From NCBI RefSeq assembly GCF_964187505.1, contig NZ_CAXLML010000196.1:1-6418 (forward strand): DNA of 6,418 nucleotides. Direction: 5' to 3'. Below are positions 6,127-6,418 of the stretch, one piece after another. The stretch is from Chordibacter forsetii (lineage in GTDB: Bacteria > Verrucomicrobiota > Verrucomicrobiia > Opitutales > Seribacteraceae). Both the position numbers and the translations under genes were made by a program. How positions within the stretch are numbered: the first letter of the stretch is position 1; the number at the start of each line of letters is the position of its first letter. The notes under the pieces were generated by a model. That model was given only the letters and a program-made list of their open reading frames with translations, did no database searches and had not been told where the DNA came from.

Positions 6127-6418
6127 TTAGAAGGGAAGAATGCGCTGCATGTCAAAAAAGGTGACATAGAGCATAAAGGAGAAGAGCAAAGCCACAAAGA
6201 GAACCTGGGCTCGTTCAAGGAATGCGAGGGGCAACGGTTTGCCCCGCAACTTTTCAATTGTGGCAAATAGCATGTGTCCACCATCTAAAACCGGAATGGG
6301 CAAAAGGTTGAGAATGGCTAGGTTCACATTAATAAAAACAACGAACCAAAGAAGTTTCTTAAAGCCGATCTTCGCAAACACACTCAGGTGATTCACAATA
6401 CCCACTGGTCCACTCATG
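6127..6418 (-). CDS. rseP: RseP-type site-2 protease (M50 zinc metalloprotease), C-terminal part only
   Basis: This is the end of an inner-membrane intramembrane protease that, in the RseP family, cleaves anti-sigma factors or leftover signal peptides. Only about 97 residues lie in the window; the gene continues past its right edge. Counting from the methionine at 6417, SGPVGI at 2-7 is the usual text before the last membrane part of RseP, and that methionine is therefore internal. A hydrophobic span covers about 21-42 and runs into NLLPIPVLDGGH at 37-48, the second catalytic motif with zinc ligand Asp45. A final membrane segment lies at about 70-88. The HExxH site would be upstream, outside the window. 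The stop is 24 bp before the ispG ATG on the same strand, so the two are probably cotranscribed. In several Verrucomicrobiota, as I recall, dxr precedes rseP in this cluster, which would link it to isoprenoid synthesis. Confidence 0.92.
   Translation of the reverse strand, partial: MSGPVGIVNHLSVFAKIGFKKLLWFVVFINVNLAILNLLPIPVLDGGHMLFATIEKLRGKPLPLAFLERAQVLFVALLFSFMLYVTFFDMQRILPF

Overview
The window looks like ordinary chromosomal DNA from a free-living bacterium, probably of the Verrucomicrobiota (Opitutae-like). Two things point there. IspG is the long form, with a large domain inserted between the TIM barrel and the iron-sulfur domain, as in the PVC group, Bacteroidota and plants. It also sits directly downstream of an RseP-type site-2 protease gene, an order I recall from Verrucomicrobiota. 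The assignment is inference from gene content; no rRNA or other strong phylogenetic marker is present.

Left part (1-1715, + strand): the 3' three-quarters of an FGGY sugar kinase resembling the D-ribulokinase (plant XK-1 / cyanobacterial SePSK) branch, followed after 7 bp by a CbbY-like HAD sugar-phosphate phosphatase. They look like one transcription unit for phosphorylating a pentulose and removing unwanted sugar phosphates. Convergent with it, 8 bp away, is a small TPR lipoprotein on the - strand (1724-2224).

Middle (2225-3184): a 92-bp divergent intergenic region, then a cytoplasmic M14-type zinc metallopeptidase (+, 2317-3075), which is convergent with a complete tRNA-Gly(UCC) gene (-) that encodes its own CCA end and has a good sigma-70-like promoter.

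Right part (3236-6418, - strand): read in transcription order, the C-terminal end of rseP, then ispG (MEP isoprenoid pathway), then an inositol-monophosphatase-family gene whose start overlaps the end of ispG by 16 bp. The tRNA-Gly promoter begins just after the last of these. Spacing suggests rseP-ispG-IMPase is an operon, with the tRNA read in the same direction from its own promoter.

No mobile element, CRISPR array, prophage or defence gene was seen. Nothing here convincingly amounts to a new biological system. The most useful leads are the kinase-phosphatase pair and the unassigned metallopeptidase/lipoprotein divergent pair.
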